Below the pieces are notes generated by a model that saw only the letters and a program-made list of their open reading frames with translations, searched no databases and was not told the origin of the DNA. Shown here one piece after another: positions 62,239 through 64,000 of a stretch of DNA of 64,000 nucleotides. Every line of letters starts with the position of its first letter. The stretch's first letter is position 1. A program made the position numbers and the translations under genes. This DNA is from Modestobacter sp. VKM Ac-2977 (GTDB lineage Bacteria; Actinomycetota; Actinomycetes; Mycobacteriales; Geodermatophilaceae), in contig NZ_JAPVBQ010000002.1 of NCBI RefSeq assembly GCF_026968045.1, positions 484,933 through 548,932 of the forward strand, written 5' to 3'.

Positions 62239-63116
62239 GTGGAGTCCTCGTCGCTGGACCAGGTGCGTCAGCAGGTCATCGCGTCCTCGGCCGAGGCGGT
62301 GGTCGCGGCCAGCGGGCAGCGGGCCCGGGAGGTCGCGGAGCTCGGCGTCTTCCTCTCCCTCGCCGACCACCCAGAGCCGGGCGAGGGGCTGCTGGCCGGT
62401 GTCCCGCTCGCGGTCAAGGACAACCTGGACACCCGCGACCTGCCCACCACCGGCGGGACGCCGGCCCTCCGGGACTCCCGGCCGGGGCGGGACCACCACG
62501 CCGTGGCACGACTGCGTGCGGCCGGCGCGGCCGTGCTCGGCAAGACGAACCTGCACGAGCTCGCCTTCGGCATCACCAGCAACAACGCGGCCTTCGGGCC
62601 GGTGCGCAACCCGCACGACCCGGCTCGCTCGGCCGGGGGCTCCTCGGGCGGGTCCGCCGTCGCGGTGGCGACCGGGGTCGTGCCGATCGCCCTGGGCACC
62701 AACACCGGCGGGTCGCTGCGGGTGCCGGCGGCGCACTGCGGAGTCGTGGGGTGGCGTCCCACGACCGGCCGCTGGGGCACCGGCCGGACCGTCCCGATCT
62801 CCCGCACCCGGGACACCGCGGGCGTGCTCGCCACCTCGGTCACCCCACCGTGCCCCTGCCCCCTCCGCCACTCGGGGACGACGACACGACCGAGCTCAAC
62901 GGGCGTCAGGTGCCGGTCTTCCTGACCACCATCCGGAACACCGGGCCCGGCTCGACCGCGGGCATGCCCGCCATCTCGCTGCCGGCCGGGACGACGCCCG
63001 CCGGCCTCCCGATCGGGATCTCGCTGGAGGCCCTGCCCGGTGAGGACACCGCCCTGCTGGCGAGCGCCCGGCTCGTCGAGGCCGCCCTGGACCGTGGCCG
63101 GGCTCCGGTCAGCTGA
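62239..63116 (+). pseudogene. Decayed amidase (amidase-signature family)
   Basis: The first part (to about 62840) encodes an intact amidase N-terminus: VPLAVKDNLDTRDLPTTGGTP holds the catalytic Lys, ARSAGGSSGGSAVAVATG the cis-Ser, and LGTNTGGSLRVPAAHCG the nucleophile Ser. It then runs out of frame to a stop at 62925. From about 62848 the C-terminus of the same family (PTVPLPPPPLGDDDTTELNG, ISLPAGTTPAGLPIGISLEA) continues in another frame to 63116. About 200 residues of the middle are missing, so a deletion with frame change destroyed the gene. The truncated N-terminal protein may still be made. Confidence 0.8.
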
Positions 63117-63128
63117 GCAGCCGCGTGC

Positions 63129-63872
63129 TCACCGCTGCGCCGCCGGGCGGAGGACGATCTCGTTGACGTCGACCTCTGCGGGCTGGGCGAGGGCGTAGGA
63201 GATCGCGCCGGCCACGGCATCGGCCGGGATGGCGTTCGCCCGGTAGGTGCGCATCAGCTCCTGGGCCCCGGGGTCGGAGATGGTCCCCGCGAGCTCGGAC
63301 TCGGTCACCCCCGGGGTGATCGTGGTGACCCGGATGCTCGGGTCGGCCTCCTGGCGCAGCCCCTCGGTGATCGCCCAGGCCGCGTACTTGGTGCCGCAGT
63401 AGACCGCGGCCGTCGGCGACACCGCGTGCGCGCCGATCGAGGCGAGGGTGACGACGTGGCCACTGCCCTGCCGCTGGAAGTGCGGGAGGACTGCGGCGAT
63501 GCCGTACAGCAGGCCGCGGACGTTGACGTCGATCATCCGGTCCCACTCGTCGACGAGCAGCGCGTCGAGCCGGGACAGCGGCATCAGCCCGGCGTTGGCG
63601 ACCAGGACGTCGAGCCGGCCGTGCCGGTCGACGATGCCGGCGACGGCTGCGGCCGTCGCCGCCCGGTCGGTGACGTCGAGCTCCAGCGGCTCGACCCGGC
63701 CGCCGGTCGCGGCGCACTCGGTGGACAGCTGGGTCAGCCGCTCGGTGCGGCGGGCGGCTGCGACGACGAGGTGTCCCTCGGCAGCGAGCCGCCGGGTGGT
63801 CGCCGCGCCGATGCCGCTGCTGGCGCCGGTGACGAGCACGACCCGCGCGGTGACCGGGGTGGTGGTGGTCAT
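63129..63872 (-). CDS. Short-chain dehydrogenase/reductase
   Basis: This 247-residue SDR has VVLVTGASSGIGAATTRRLA (residues 11-30), NAG in VLVANAGLMPLSR, Ser in VVTLASIGAHAVSP and the catalytic YCGTKYAAWAI, where Tyr is followed by Cys rather than Ser or Ala. Arg after the first strand (AAARRTERL) suggests NADPH. The substrate is unknown. AGGAGG precedes the ATG. It is convergent with the decayed amidase, 12 nt apart. Confidence 0.87.
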   Translation of the reverse strand: MTTTTPVTARVVLVTGASSGIGAATTRRLAAEGHLVVAAARRTERLTQLSTECAATGGRVEPLELDVTDRAATAAAVAGIVDRHGRLDVLVANAGLMPLSRLDALLVDEWDRMIDVNVRGLLYGIAAVLPHFQRQGSGHVVTLASIGAHAVSPTAAVYCGTKYAAWAITEGLRQEADPSIRVTTITPGVTESELAGTISDPGAQELMRTYRANAIPADAVAGAISYALAQPAEVDVNEIVLRPAAQR

Positions 63873-63983
63873 GGTGTCCCTCCTGTCTGGGGTGTGGCTC
63901 CACCGTCGTCCGGCGCGATCGGCTGCGGGGTGCCGCCGTCCTCCTGGGTGCGTGGCACCCACCCGGGCGCGTTCCGCGGGCCC

Positions 63984-63999
63984 TACGGTCGAGGGCATG
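63984..63999 (+). promoter_or_regulatory. Possible leaderless start at window end
   Basis: TACGGT (63984-63989) lies 7 nt before an ATG at 63997. The gene itself would lie beyond the window, so nothing more can be said. Confidence 0.25.
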
Positions 64000-64000
64000 T

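Noticed and set aside
62222-63043. Alternative 273-codon frame across the amidase region
   Set aside because: It is Arg/Pro/Ser-rich and out of phase with both recognisable amidase parts.

Overview
The window is very GC-rich DNA from an actinobacterium. GTG starts, 4-bp ATGA/GTGA stop-start overlaps and probable leaderless starts (a -10 hexamer 6-12 nt before the start codon) are common. The gene set (SigB/RsbW, an HrdB-type sigma factor, fabG-inhA-ferrochelatase, DUF5709, Ku with LigD pieces) and the recurrent intergenic palindromes fit a soil member of the Frankiales/Geodermatophilales such as Geodermatophilaceae. That assignment is inference from gene content, not from a marker gene. I see no rRNA, tRNA, CRISPR array, prophage or insertion sequence; this looks like ordinary chromosome with catabolic and regulatory loci.

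Layout. 1-5.6 kb: the 3' end of a MurA-like gene, a SatD/SatE-like pair, a PPOX/F420 protein, an AI-2E family permease, a PAC2 protein, a small unknown gene and a cupin. 6-9.7 kb: oxidative and nitrosative stress genes (flavohemoglobin, and a Fur-type repressor overlapping a catalase). 9.7-13.7 kb: purU and an end-joining locus (ku, LigD ligase, LigD polymerase as separate genes). 13.8-18.6 kb: DUF1360, DUF5709, an anti-sigma antagonist, topoisomerase IB, and rsbW-sigB. 18.7-27.9 kb: SPFH/NfeD, an unknown gene, fabG-inhA-ferrochelatase-GNAT, a small STAS protein, the principal sigma factor, a lipoprotein and two DUF202 proteins.

28.1-35.4 kb: a six-gene homogentisate operon (odd metallo-beta-lactamase-fold protein, flavin hydroxylase, hmgA, fahA, aldehyde dehydrogenase, IclR regulator). 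35.4-43.3 kb: a UvrA-like ABC ATPase, an ACT-like small protein facing a DAHP synthase, an HD protein, and a sugar-type operon (Gfo/Idh oxidoreductase, DUF6807, cupin) preceded by a LacI-type operator. 43.5-49.5 kb: an EAL-DICT-LOV-GGDEF protein, a large LuxR ATPase regulator and a hydrolase. 49.6-56.7 kb: ppsA with its regulator, a MerR-controlled drug-type ABC exporter, and a PucR regulator. 56.8-60.1 kb: a Baeyer-Villiger monooxygenase-hydrolase-SDR operon. 60.1-64 kb: a HupE-like membrane protein, a lipoprotein, a decayed amidase gene and an SDR.

The most notable item is the 746-residue EAL-DICT-LOV-GGDEF protein, which carries an intact LOV photocysteine motif, an intact GGDEF with I-site and a largely intact EAL. 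It predicts blue-light control of both c-di-GMP synthesis and breakdown. Second is a metallo-beta-lactamase-fold protein opening the homogentisate operon that lacks most of the usual metal-binding motif.
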